Assembly: GCA_949752745.1 (NCBI GenBank)
Contig: OX457026.1
Coordinates: 29,326,116-29,390,115, forward strand
Direction: 5' to 3'
Length of the DNA: 64,000 nucleotides
DNA from: Protula sp. h YS-2021
Lineage: Eukaryota; Annelida; Polychaeta; Sabellida; Serpulidae
Under the pieces are notes generated by a model. It was not told where the DNA came from and made no database searches. It saw only the letters and a program-made list of their open reading frames with translations. Below are positions 34,267-44,709 of this stretch, piece by piece (position 1 is the first letter of the stretch; each line of letters begins with the position of its first letter). A program made the translations under genes and the position numbers.

Positions 34267-35141
34267 GCGTGGCGTCGATACAACACGCCATTCTGTGTGC
34301 TGCCGGTTTTTTGCAGCAAGGGAACTGGTTTAAGGTGCGAATTGCTTCATTTTTTACTTAATTCACTGCCTAATGGATTGTTTTATCTATTATTGTGCGT
34401 TGGGATAAATTTATGGAGCCGAAGTGTGTTTATTCGCCATCTTACTCTTCGGTCTGATTAGGTTGAGTTTGCACGATCACGGAGACACTTTCCTAGTCCC
34501 GAGAAGTGCGCCTCTTTCTCCACTTTCTTTCAGATCGAGGAACTTACCAGTTCCACCTCAGTTCGTCTAGGAGTAGGATCTTTTCAGGCTGCTGGACCTG
34601 ATCAGACTCCAAGCTTTACCAGCCAGCTGTGTCATCGCGGAAATGGCCAGTTTTTGCTTAAGCTTTACTCCATGGGTCGCTTCTCAGTCTTTGTAGAGCA
34701 GGTTCTGCAAGTCTGACAGCGTTCTCCGACGAAAAGAGACGTTTTCTGTGACGTCTGAGGGTCATTTTCTTTGCCAGGACCGTTTTCCCTTTGTGGTCTT
34801 ACGGTCACGGGTGCGAGAAGACCATTCTGGTCCAACGGGATTCACAAAACCCGTTACGGTCCGATGGTCCCAGGTGCATCTGAGGCAAGAGAGATCCATA
34901 TCCGACACGGGTGGTGCCATTACGGTCCAGCCCGTTACGGCCCGGGAACGTTATCGTTCCGGGAAGCATCTCTTTTCGTCTTTCCTTAGACCCAGCGAGT
35001 TATTGCGGTGTTTAAGCAATTGTAAACACAGCTTGGAAGGTTAAAGCTTGCAGTTGAAGCAAAGCACTGAGAAATGTAGTTTTGTGCGTTGTTTTATACT
35101 ACATATTCTCACCGTTGTTTTTCTCTGCTTGCATTTCAGAT

Positions 35142-37380
35142 ATGACAGAGGCCAGTCTACATTCTCCACCGTTACTGCCTCAGTGTATCCATCCTCCAAC
35201 CGCGTGTAACCCCCACTCCATCTGCGACCGCTGTAGACGGAATAGTGGAATACCTCTGTGTGAGCCAGACAGCCCGTGCGGCGAGTGTCTTCATCTTTCT
35301 CCAGAGGATTGGAAAGTCCTATTACGGAATAGGACCAAGAACGAGCGCAGGAGAGATAAGCGCAAATTCCTTTCGTCAGCTTCGTTTGTTACTCGTGAAT
35401 TTATTCGTGATACCATGAAGAAGGCTAGCTCCGTTATTCTGGGCCAGGTCTCCACCCCCGTACACGTAGACACTGGTGCAGAATCGGAATCCGCTACGCC
35501 AGCTAAGAGACATAAAAAGTCCAAGAGTAAAGGACGTGCATTTTCTGAGACTGTAGCAGAATTGGACATCCCGGAAGGGCAAGAACGGGATCGTCTTCGC
35601 GAGGCATGGGCATCACCTCCTAGAGTGAAACCCAGTGGCAGTCCAGGAGGGGCGTTTAAGTCCCCGTCTGAGGAACAAGTGACTTTAACGCATAGGGATA
35701 CGGGAACAGTACTTTCGGCGGTTACAGGCCAGTTAGGCATTCCCCCGCGAGAGGACTTATCCCCCCCTCCTCAGCTGCAGCGTCTCCCGAGTGAATTTTC
35801 AGCGTTTTTGTCTATGCAATCGCAACTGCAAAAACAACTTTTGGAGTTACAGAGTCAAGTTCAGAAGCAGGATAGTCTGCTTAGTCAAAGGCAAAAGCCT
35901 AAACCATCAGCTACGGTTTCTCGTCCTCCTCCGGAGATTCAGTCAGTGGCAGCGATGTCGGGCTCGCCTGTACCTCACCTCCCGCTGGACTCTAACGTGG
36001 ATATTCCCGAAACGGTCACTATCAGCGAGGAGGATTCCGTGGGCGTGCCCCTTTCGGGCCAAGTCTCCGCATTGCTGGAAGATGATGAGGAAATCGGGCC
36101 GATGGAAAATTCTCCCCTAGCAGCAGTTCCAAGCAACAGGGAGAAAGAAATTTACACCCCAGTAGGGGAATCTCACATGTCACATTTTTCACAATCCCAA
36201 CTCCCAGAAGCAGCATCTGATGAACAGGAGTCGGAGGTGGAAGACGGGGAAGAAGAATCCGAGGGTGCGTCAATACATTCCCGTTGTCATTTGCCGTTAC
36301 GGGCAGTGGAGCAGGTGCGTTCTCCCGGCCAAGGGCATCGACTTTGGAGAGATCCAGCGGCAGCGGGCAGACGGCCCATCCGTACTCCCTCTCCTCCAGA
36401 TCTGGCCCCATCGGTCGAAGACGCGGCCCCCTCGAGTTCTGCTTCCACGATTGCACCAGAAGACGTGCCGTTCAGGGATGCCATTCAAGAGATAGCCCGC
36501 TTAGCAGAGGTCTCCTGTGGCTCCCCAAATTTAGATAAGGAGGATCCGCCCATTCGGATGACATCTCAGGCCGCTCCACCACAACAAGACTCGTTTATCG
36601 CACTAGCCACCAGTGAGGGCATTGCTCATGCCGTCACGGTCCGCGCGAAAGAGTTCAAGAGGATGGACGCCGGTGAGGGTCGCACGTTGTCGCGTTTCCA
36701 TTTATCTAAACATTGCTTAGTACGACCAGGACCATATCGGTCATCGGATGAAAAAAATTCCCCTAGAGGCACTGGAACAGCCCGTGAAGCGTACAGTCTG
36801 GATGCCCACAGTGCGTAGTGACTCAGACATTCCATTAGTGGAGAAAGACGCAAAGACCATCGAGGCGTCTTCTCGCCATATCCTGAACATTATGTCTTTT
36901 CAAGATCATGCACTTAAAGCACTAAAGTCGCGTTGGGAAGAACTTCGCCTTAGTGATCCCGTGTCTGCTAAATTAATGGAATGCCTGGCCTTAGCTACCC
37001 GAGACGTGGTCAAACTTTCCACTTTTTTGATGACTTCAATGGTCTACTTGCGTCGAGATGCCTTTCTCCAGCACTGCTGGTCTAGTGTCAAAGGTTTGCG
37101 GGATCTGCGTCATGCCCCTATCCTGGAGGAACGAGAGCTATTTCCTCCCGCCGAGATAGAGAGGGTGAACCAGGAAAGTCGTTCGCTTTCGCAAGATTAT
37201 GCCCTGATGTCCAGGATGTCTCGCTCCTCCTTCAAACGTCCACTGAAGAGGAAGAGACCACAACAGTCCTCTCCAGCGCAGTCTAAGCCGAGTGCGCAGC
37301 CACAACAGCCCCCTGTCAAGCAACCGAAACCCAGCCCCGGCAGCAAGACAGAGGGTCCGGCCCCACAGTCGTTCAGGTAG
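35142..37380 (+). pseudogene. DIRS gag-like protein, one frameshift
   Basis: ATG 35142 opens a frame to 36818; the 36748-37380 frame continues the same protein one base over. The switch lies in the A7 run at 36751-36757, where one extra A explains the shift. The N-terminus has a Cys-rich motif, CDRC-x8-C-x5-CGEC (residues about 28-50), a basic segment (KNERRRDKRKF) and a Gln/Ser-rich middle. The second half is helical with FQDHALKALKSRWEEL and ends in a basic Pro/Gln-rich tail. A polypyrimidine tract with TTTCAG sits directly before the ATG. No known catalytic motif; it is gag by position and composition. Confidence 0.8.
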
Positions 37381-39009
37381 CAGCCAATCAAAGTACCGTC
37401 ACGAGATTCCCTTATCTCCTGGCGATACTTTAGCAAACTTAAGAGACTTGGAAAATTTACTTTCCTTAAACGCCTCCTTGCCCGTAGGAGGAAGACTAGG
37501 AAAGTTTTGGCAGCAATGGGCAGAAATGGGGGCGTCTCGAAGGGTAGTACGTTGGTTAAAGAGAGGTTACTCTCTACCTTTCAAACGAGACCGGAACGGG
37601 CTCAGGTGCCCTATTCCCCTAACCGCCCATGCGCCAAGACAACTAGTTACCTCTTATGCCAAGGGGTCAGAAAAAGACCGAGCTCTCCAAGAAATGCTAC
37701 TGAGCTTGTCTCAAAAACAGGCGATAGAGGAAATGCCAGAAAATCAAATGGGTTTTTTCAGCAGAGTTTTTCTGGTTCCCAAGAAATCCGGAGGGTGGAG
37801 GCTGGTAATCGACCTTTCCCCCATAAACGGGTTTCTCCGAGTGATCAGCTTTCAGATGGACACGGCCCAGGTGATAAAAGGGTCATTACGGGAAGGGATG
37901 TGGGGTACCTCCATAGATCTCTCCGATGCTTACCTCCATATTCCTCTCCATCGCTCGGCAAGAAAATTTCTAGCCTTTCAAGTAGGGAAAAGACGATTTT
38001 GGTTTCTGGCACTTCCCTTCGGTCTGGCTACGGCCCCGTACGTTTTCTCCAAGGTCATGAAAGTACTGAAAACATGGGCACGGCTAGAAGGGATGTTAGT
38101 CTTTCAGTATCTGGACGACTGGTTTCTGGCGAACCAAGACAGGCAGGTAACCGAGAATCATACAATGCCTTTAGTTCGCAAGGCACTAGAGGTAGGTCTA
38201 GTAGTAAACCTAGCCAAGTCCGAACTAACCCCCAAACAGTCCATTACCTTTCTAGGGGAGTTTTGGGATCTGGCAATAGCAAAGGCGTTCCCTACGCCAG
38301 AACGCCGCCAGAGAATTGCAGATGCCATAAAAGGTATTTCCCCAGGAAAGAAGGTGAGATTACAGGCCATGGAATCGCTCCTCGGCCTGTTAGTGGCAAC
38401 AGAGAAGACAGTCCCCCTGGGCCGTCTCCATTACAGGCCATTTCAAAGCCAGGTAAGATGGGCGTTGCATCAGGGTCGTTCACCCGCAGCGAGGATGCAA
38501 GTTTCACAGGTAACCCTACAAGCGTCCTAGCGGACTTAGCCTCCAGACAGGGTCAAGTTATCAACACCGAGTGGTGCCTATCCCCTCGGTCCTTTCAGTG
38601 GGTGACACACCAATCCCCATGGGGTGCCCCGACTCTGGATCTGTTTGCAAACGCGATGACCACCCAACTTCCCCGGTACGTGTCTCCTTGCCCGGACCCA
38701 GCAGCTTGGGCAGTAGACGCTCTCAATTGTCAGTGGCCACGGGACGAGGTACTGTATGCCTTTCCCCCACAAGCAATCTTAGGGCAAGTCCTGCAGAGAG
38801 TAATCGAGTTGAAACCACCGTTCCTATTACTCATTGCCCCATGGACACCGGAAGCCCCATGGTTCGCCCTCCTACTCCATTGCAAGGTAGTAAGGTCGAT
38901 ACCGATCCCATGCCACAACGAGTTGCTATCACAACCCCATTGGCATCACTTCCACCCCTCCCCTCGCTTACTGAACCTCCACCTATGGTGTCTGACCAGT
39001 CCTTTCTGA
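37292..39009 (+). pseudogene. DIRS reverse transcriptase, RNase H core missing
   Basis: The frame 37292-38530 encodes RT: AIEEMPENQMGFFSRVFLVP, GGWRLVIDLSPINGF, SIDLSDAYLHIPLH, LPFGLATAPYVFS and the catalytic FQYLDDWFLANQ, then the connection domain ending VPLGRLHYRPFQ. From about 38460 the similarity leaps to the post-RNase H tail, in another frame: LADLASRQGQVINTEWCL, TLDLFANAMTTQLPRYVSPC and DEVLYAFPPQAILGQVLQRV (38525-38830). The RNase H domain expected between them, normally well over 100 residues with TDAS and TDN motifs, is absent, so an internal deletion is likely. It overlaps the gag and recombinase frames, as is usual in DIRS. Confidence 0.87.
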
Positions 39010-40067
39010 AAAACAAGGGTTTTTCTAAGCAGGTGAGAGAGAAAATAGTAAACAGTCACAAGGGTTCAACGGCCAAAGTTTACAGGTCGCAGTGGAATAA
39101 ATTTGCCGCTTGGTGTAGCACTTCTAAGCTAGATCCGTTTCAGGCTAGCCCAGCAGTGGTAGCGGATTTCCTCGATCACCTTTTCACGGAGGTGAAATTA
39201 AAGGTAAGTTCCATCGAGGGCTATAGGGCCGCTATAGGGTCAAGACTCAAAGCGTCTACAGGCTACGACCCGGGCGAAGATACTTCCCTATCACAGCTAG
39301 TAAGACATTTTAAAGTAAACTCCCCTCCCTGCCCATCCAACATAGCGCAGTGGGATTTATCATTAGTCTTACAGTATCTTCAGCGCCCAGATATTTTTAG
39401 TAAGGACGTGATTTCAGCAAAAAACGCAACATTAAGATTCACGTTTTTATTGGCCTTAGCTTCGGGCAAAAGAAGAGGCGAAATCCATGCCCTAGACAGA
39501 AAGGTAAATAAAGATAAGGGTACATGGGAGAAGGTCACCCTAGTCCCTAGAGCAGGATTCATGGGAAAAACCCACATCATGACCCAAGGGATGGGAACGT
39601 TCGATCACATTACTCTCCCATCCCTACCAGATGACCCCGACTCAGACGGTCTGGTCTCTTTGTGTCCCGTCAAAGCGCTGTAACAGTATTTGGAAATGTC
39701 AGAGGCCTACCGATCAGAAAATCAGAAGGCTCTCATCATTTCGTTTATGCCGAAATTTAACAAAGATCTTTCGAAACAGTCGATCTCAAATTATATTAAA
39801 AGGATCATTTTGGCAGCCTATGACGATGCACAAATCGACCCTAACCCGTTAGGGGAATCAAACATCAAAGCCCATCAGGTAAGGCAAGTAGCCAATTCCC
39901 TCAGGGCGGTACGCAACGTGTCCCTTTCGGATATATTAAAAACAGGTTGTTGGGTTTCCCCCAACTCGTTTGTTAAATACTATCTGAAAGATTTTTCTCA
40001 AGATGAATTGTCTGGCTTATATTCATTAGGACCGTTCGTGGCTTCAGAAACGACCATTACAGGCTGA
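38571..40067 (+). pseudogene. DIRS tyrosine recombinase, one internal stop
   Basis: Starts inside the end of the RT gene in another frame; the recombinase proper begins near 39000 with LKNKGFSKQVREKIVNSHKG and STAKVYRSQWNKFAAWC. Catalytic blocks: LALASGKRRGEIHAL (box A arginine), AHQVRQVANSLRAV (HxxR) and SPNSFVKYYLKD (tyrosine). TAA at 39681-39683 splits an otherwise single frame (39684-40067 continues it). Except for that stop the residues needed for strand exchange appear present. Role: integration of the circular DNA copy without a target-site duplication. Confidence 0.88.
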
Positions 40068-40943
40068 GTGTTTCTGTTGTAGGAATGCTTCTCCCAAGTT
40101 TAAGAACAAGGGCAAGCACAAGAGTAACTTCTCCAAGGGCCGTAATGGGAACAGTAACAACAACAACAAGCCACGAAAGTAACAACCTACAAGAAGGTCT
40201 TTCCTTCTTACTCTGAACATTTCGCCTTTCGCTCAGGTCCTTTGGACCATTTCGGTTCGTGCTTATATTAAGTTACGGACGAACGCTGGACGGTTATGTT
40301 TAATTAAGCATTTATTTACTCCGAAGTGTTCAGGATCGCATGTGTAATGAGTACAGCCCAGTCTTCGGTCTTACGGCTACTCGGATGCTTAAGTTTTGAT
40401 CTCCTTTCTTCATGTTTTTCAGAAAGAAAGGGGGGGGACCATGTCGGTCCCAGACGTACCCAGTGACCGTACACCCGTTGTAGCCGGAAGGCCGAAAGCC
40501 GGTTTATGGTTCATGGTATGAGGTACCATAGTGTCATTATGGGCTTATGGGACCATAACGGCCCCATATAGGAAAACAGTCATAAATAAGCAAAATTTTT
40601 TCTGTTTTTCATTTTATGACGATTTACAGTAGTTTTAGTACTATCTAGTCAATCGCTATGAGTTTATTTCAAATAAACGTGGTAATTTATCAAATGAGAA
40701 GAAGAAAAGTTAGACAGCGGACTCGCTTTCTTTTTCAAGTTTGAATTGCATGTCTTGTAAGACACTTCAGTCACTTTACTAGAAGTGTCAAAGAGTTTAT
40801 TTGCGTAATTCCTATGGATTTACGATCGTTTTGTAGTACTTCTAAATAAACCTAATTGTTCATCAATACATAGCAAGTGAATAGTGAGAACTTGAGGAAG
40901 GGATCCATCCGGTGGGCGGTTGGAGGGGCATGGTGATAGTTCT

Positions 40944-40976
<33 letters not shown>

Positions 40977-41261
40977 TGATGGCATGGTTGGAAGCCTTCT
41001 CATCTCAACTGACAGTTGCTGTGATATTTTTTACTTTGTTACGATTTACCTTATGTTGAAAGACCGGAATGGTACGCCTCCGGACTTTATTTAGGAAATC
41101 ATTAAAAGAATTGAAACTTAGCTGACAAGTTTTATTTCTTCTTTGCGTCGAGTGCACAGCACTCCTCGCCTATATGCAATGAGCTTTTACAAGCCATAGT
41201 GTAATTCGCGACCTTTTTGGGCAGTTCAAGAATGGCAGGCTCCCCTGCTCCGGACTCAAGT
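40068..41261 (+). other. DIRS 3' non-coding region
   Basis: Includes a Lys/Asn-rich stretch just after the recombinase frame (40075-40181), several repeats of a CGGTC/GACCG type near 40440-40560, and a poly-A run of about 30 at 40945-40974. No independent gene is seen. Confidence 0.6.
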
Positions 41262-41375
41262 CCCATTAAAAGTGGAGATAAGCGAATTCAAAGCTTTTGC
41301 GAAGTAAAACTATCGTTTTATTTCGTAAAACGAGCTTTTACGAGTAAAAGCGCAATTCGCGTTCTCCACTTTTAA
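41262..41375. repeat. DIRS internal complementary region
   Basis: The left half (to about 41309) is the reverse complement of the left outer terminus (34068-34115); the right half is the reverse complement of the right outer terminus (41608-41662). They join at AAC/GTT near 41309-41311. Confidence 0.9.
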
Positions 41376-41441
41376 CTTTGATTTTAACCCGTCCCATCCA
41401 TCCCCAACTAGCCTGGGCGTGTTTTACCGCCTTTTGGGGCT

Positions 41442-41662
41442 AAAAAGGGAATGTCGTTTATACGAGACTAGCAGACGACGTCTCGGGCATTCTGATTGGC
41501 CATAGGATGGATGGAAGGGTTAGAGTATCTTGAACAGTACCTCAAAAAGTTCTTTTTTTATATTGCGTGGTAAATATTACTGGAAGGGAACCCATTAAAA
41601 GTGGAGAACGCGAATTGCGCTTTTACTCGTAAAAGCTCGTTTTACGAAATAAAACGATAGTT
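41442..41662. repeat. DIRS right inverted terminal repeat
   Basis: Core 41442-41607 is complementary to the left repeat; outer 55 bp end in CGATAGTT. The host repeat resumes at 41663 with TAATGGGATAAAACATGAAA. Confidence 0.92.
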
Positions 41663-41754
41663 TAATGGGATAAAACATGAAAGGTAATTTACAAACGATT
41701 GTGACAGCTGAAGCAGCCCAAAAAAAATTAACTGCATTATTGTCGAATGCAGTT

Positions 41755-42590
41755 TTAACATTAAATGCTTATTTTTCTATATCAAACTATATTTAGAGGT
41801 ATCAATAAATCAATGTAGATCTCATTAATTTATATTTTGCTATCAATAATTGAAATTTACATAGCAAAAATTGATTTTTGAGATAAAAAAAAAACAATTT
41901 GACAAACTAAAAAAAATCTTAAAAGAGACACACATTTACATACAATCTAACGAATCACATATTTAATTTTTGAGATGAAAACTTGAATTATTGAATCAAT
42001 ATTAACAACACAATTTTTGAGCTTTTTTTTTAACAGTAAGAAATTATAACAAAGATTTTGTGCACATGGACCAGTCATTATTTTTCACACATATGTGCTT
42101 CTGAATTTTTTATGCAAAAAATATTTTGATATCAAAATTTAATTTTTGAGATGAAAAAAATCATTTGCAGATTTCAAAATATAAATTAAAAAGTCGCATT
42201 CTGAAATAGTGATATCTGAAATAAATTCTTGATATCAGTAAAAGGAATAGAAATTACTGAGCTCAAAATTTAAATTTTGCCATCACATATCTAATTTTTG
42301 CCATCAAGAACTGAATTTTTGATCTCTAAAAATCAATTTTAGAGATCATTAAATTATTTTTGATATCAATAACTATTTCTTGATATCTAAATATATATTG
42401 ATATCAAGAATTATTTTTTGAGATCAAGAATAAAATTAGAAATCTCAAAAAGACAATTACAGATAGCAAAAATGAATTTTTGATGTCAAAAATGAATCTT
42501 TTGAGATCTAAAATTAATTCTTGCTACCAAAAAATAAATTTTTAGATAAAAATTAATTCTTGATATCAATAATTCCCTGAGAAATGTGAA
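41755..42590 (+). repeat. AT-rich repeat, copy 1 (inverted relative of 48135-48945)
   Basis: Packed with TTTTTGATATCAA and TTTTTGAGATC motifs. The block ATGTAGATCTCATTAATTTA near 41813 is found in reverse complement near 48880. No coding potential. It is probably a non-autonomous mobile element. Confidence 0.8.
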
Positions 42591-42733
42591 AATGGCATTC
42601 CATAGATTATAAGCAAATTGTCGGGCATTAAGAAATTGTACAAAAACGCAAATATATGAAAGCGCAAATTTACGAAAGCGCAATTTTCGATTAGTTGGAT
42701 CATTATCAATTTCTACATCAAAGAGAATACTAA

Positions 42734-43084
42734 TTGGTCGCTGTGGGTTATGCAATAGTTAGGAATTTTACATTCAACAAACAAAAGTCCATGGCAGACG
42801 CAGGAAATGGCATAAAAGTCCAGAAAGTTGCTTATTATATGACTGAAACATGTGTCGATGAGCAAGCTATGTTCCCACCTCACTTGTGGGCTGCGAGTCT
42901 AAGCCTGGATAGTTATGTTGACAACGTCCCCCGCACTACAAACGCCACCGAATCATTTCACTTCAAACAGCAATTTCATGGAGTCCATCCAAACGGTTTT
43001 GTGTTTGCTTCCAAGTTAAAGATGCTACAGGAAGAAAACTACATCAAATTGCAAAGTTTGGATGCACTAAGATATGTTCGCTGA
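42734..43084 (+). pseudogene. MULE-like transposase C-terminal fragment
   Basis: Contains MFPPHLWAASLSLD, then PRTTNATESFHFKQQFHGVH, PNGFVFASKLKMLQEENYIK. The W...RTTN-x-x-ESFH...HP...F pattern is characteristic of the end of MULE-type transposase proteins in invertebrate genomes. The catalytic DDE part is missing and the frame stops at 43084. Confidence 0.6.
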
Positions 43085-43089
43085 GGAAC

Positions 43090-43679
43090 TTTCGAGAAGG
43101 CTTTATTTCTGCATGACGCATTTCATCAATTTATGCACTTCTTCGTCGATAGAAAGCAGTCCATGAAAAAGATTGCTGAAAAATTCCCACCTGTAGATAC
43201 ACTTGGATAGAAAACATTTTTTAAGGTGAAGCATGTAGCATTGAAACACCCCAGCATTGAAACACCACATCATTGTATGGGCCCATCCAATGGCTGGGCT
43301 AAATCAATACAGAGGCTATTGAAACAGCACATACAGTTTCCCCCATGAAACACGACTCAGTGAAGGAAAAGACAACAAATAGGGACTTCGTCTGTAGCCT
43401 AAGTCAAGTTGGGTGATATTTTTTTCTTGTGAAAAATTGTTAATTGACGAAACAATGACAATATTTTTCAGTAAATGTTGTCGTCTGCTCGGGACCTGAC
43501 TAGTGGTACTGAGGCCCTGAAGTGGCACTGAGGACCCGACAAATTTTTCATATGAACTCTCCGCCCCCACCCCGCCCTCATCTTTAATTGTGTCTTAAAA
43601 TCACTGCTTCTTCCGCCCCCTCCCTGCCACCCTGTTAGGCGACGCCGTCAGGGGTGGCATCGGATCTTTTATCTTTCTG

Positions 43680-43680
<1 letters not shown>
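43090..43680. other. Non-coding, nothing recognised
   Basis: Short direct repeats such as CATTGAAACACC at 43236-43268; no exon or domain supported. Confidence 0.45.

Positions 43681-43682
<2 letters not shown>

Positions 43683-43738
<56 letters not shown>
43683..43738. repeat. (AT)n microsatellite
   Basis: About 28 units. Confidence 0.95.
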
Positions 43739-43739
<1 letters not shown>

Positions 43740-43740
<1 letters not shown>

Positions 43741-44700
43741 AAAAAAAAAGAAATTTTGCATCTTTTTTTTCTTGAACAATTTGTGAATAAACATGTGTTT
43801 TTATATATATTTTATGGAAAACCCCCCCCCCCCCCACCGCTCCTACGCAGCAAAGACAAACTGCGTTTTTTTTTTTTTGGCCTTTCCCATCGGCTTTGTA
43901 ATTAAAACCTTGAAGCGGCTTGACCAAGGCAGCAGTATGAGCAGCATTGTTTTGGTTTTGAGCGTTTCTTTCAGCTTATATATAACCGCCTAATATAGCA
44001 TTTTGAAGCATTCAGCACCACTGGTGGTACTGAGGTCCCGCCTCAAACATTAGGTACAATTCTGCCGGCCTTGCATGTGCTGTTTCCATGGATGGGGTAT
44101 TCCTATGCAACTGTCTGTAGATTTGGCCCATATACTTGATCAGATGTGTTGTTTCTATGGATGGGGTATTTCTATGCACCGGTCTATAGATTGGGCACAT
44201 ACTGATTCTATATGTGCTATTTCTGTGGCTTACAGCTATAGGATGGGCCCATTCTACACCCATCAACCATTAAAACAGCCCATCTTGTTCACAATACAAG
44301 GCAGTTTGTTCCCACTTTTAAGGGGAGAAGAAAATATGTGCTATTTCTATAGCCAAATATGGGCTGAAACAATAGAAGCGCAAAACAACGAATATGGGGT
44401 GAATCAATACCTCGCTGTTATTGGATGGGCCCATCCTACGGATGGGCTGTTTCAATACAACAAAGCACATGTTTATTTAGTAATAAGAGATTATTGTTCA
44501 TGCTGTTTGAGTGGTCATTAGCCACCAAATGTGCGGGTTTCGTAAATTTGCGCTTTCATAGGATTCATAAGTTTCCGTATTGAGTGAATCACATTCATTT
44601 TACATTTCATTTAGGTGAAAAAGTACTCATCATACCTAAGTTCTTTAACGTAGATCGTTCTTTTCTCAATAGCCATAATAGAATTTAAAAAAAACTACGG
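43740..44700. other. Flank of gene B with degenerate 70-bp repeats
   Basis: The block with CATGGATGGGGTATT recurs near 44090 and 44157 and, more diverged, near 44220. GATGGGCCCATC-type palindromes appear near 44250 and 44428. From about 44560 the sequence aligns with the gene C flank at 57960. Confidence 0.55.
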
Positions 44701-44709
44701 GGCATCCAA

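Larger units (their letters stand above)
34068..41662 (+). mobile_element. Nearly full-length DIRS retrotransposon
   Basis: Tyrosine-recombinase retrotransposon of about 7.6 kb. Inverted terminal repeats: core 34101-34266 matches 41442-41607 in reverse complement almost exactly (166 bp each), with distinct outer extensions (34068-34100 and 41608-41662). An internal complementary region at 41262-41375 joins copies of both outer extensions through a GTT-type junction, the hallmark of the DIRS circular replication intermediate. Gene order is gag (35142-37380), RT with an RNase H gap (37292-39009), and recombinase (38571-40067). The element is defective in all three genes. It is inserted into a repeat whose uninterrupted relative lies at 56510-57010. 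Confidence 0.93.

Noticed and set aside
35291..35740. 149-residue minus frame inside DIRS gag
   Set aside because: Shadow of the plus-strand gag frame.
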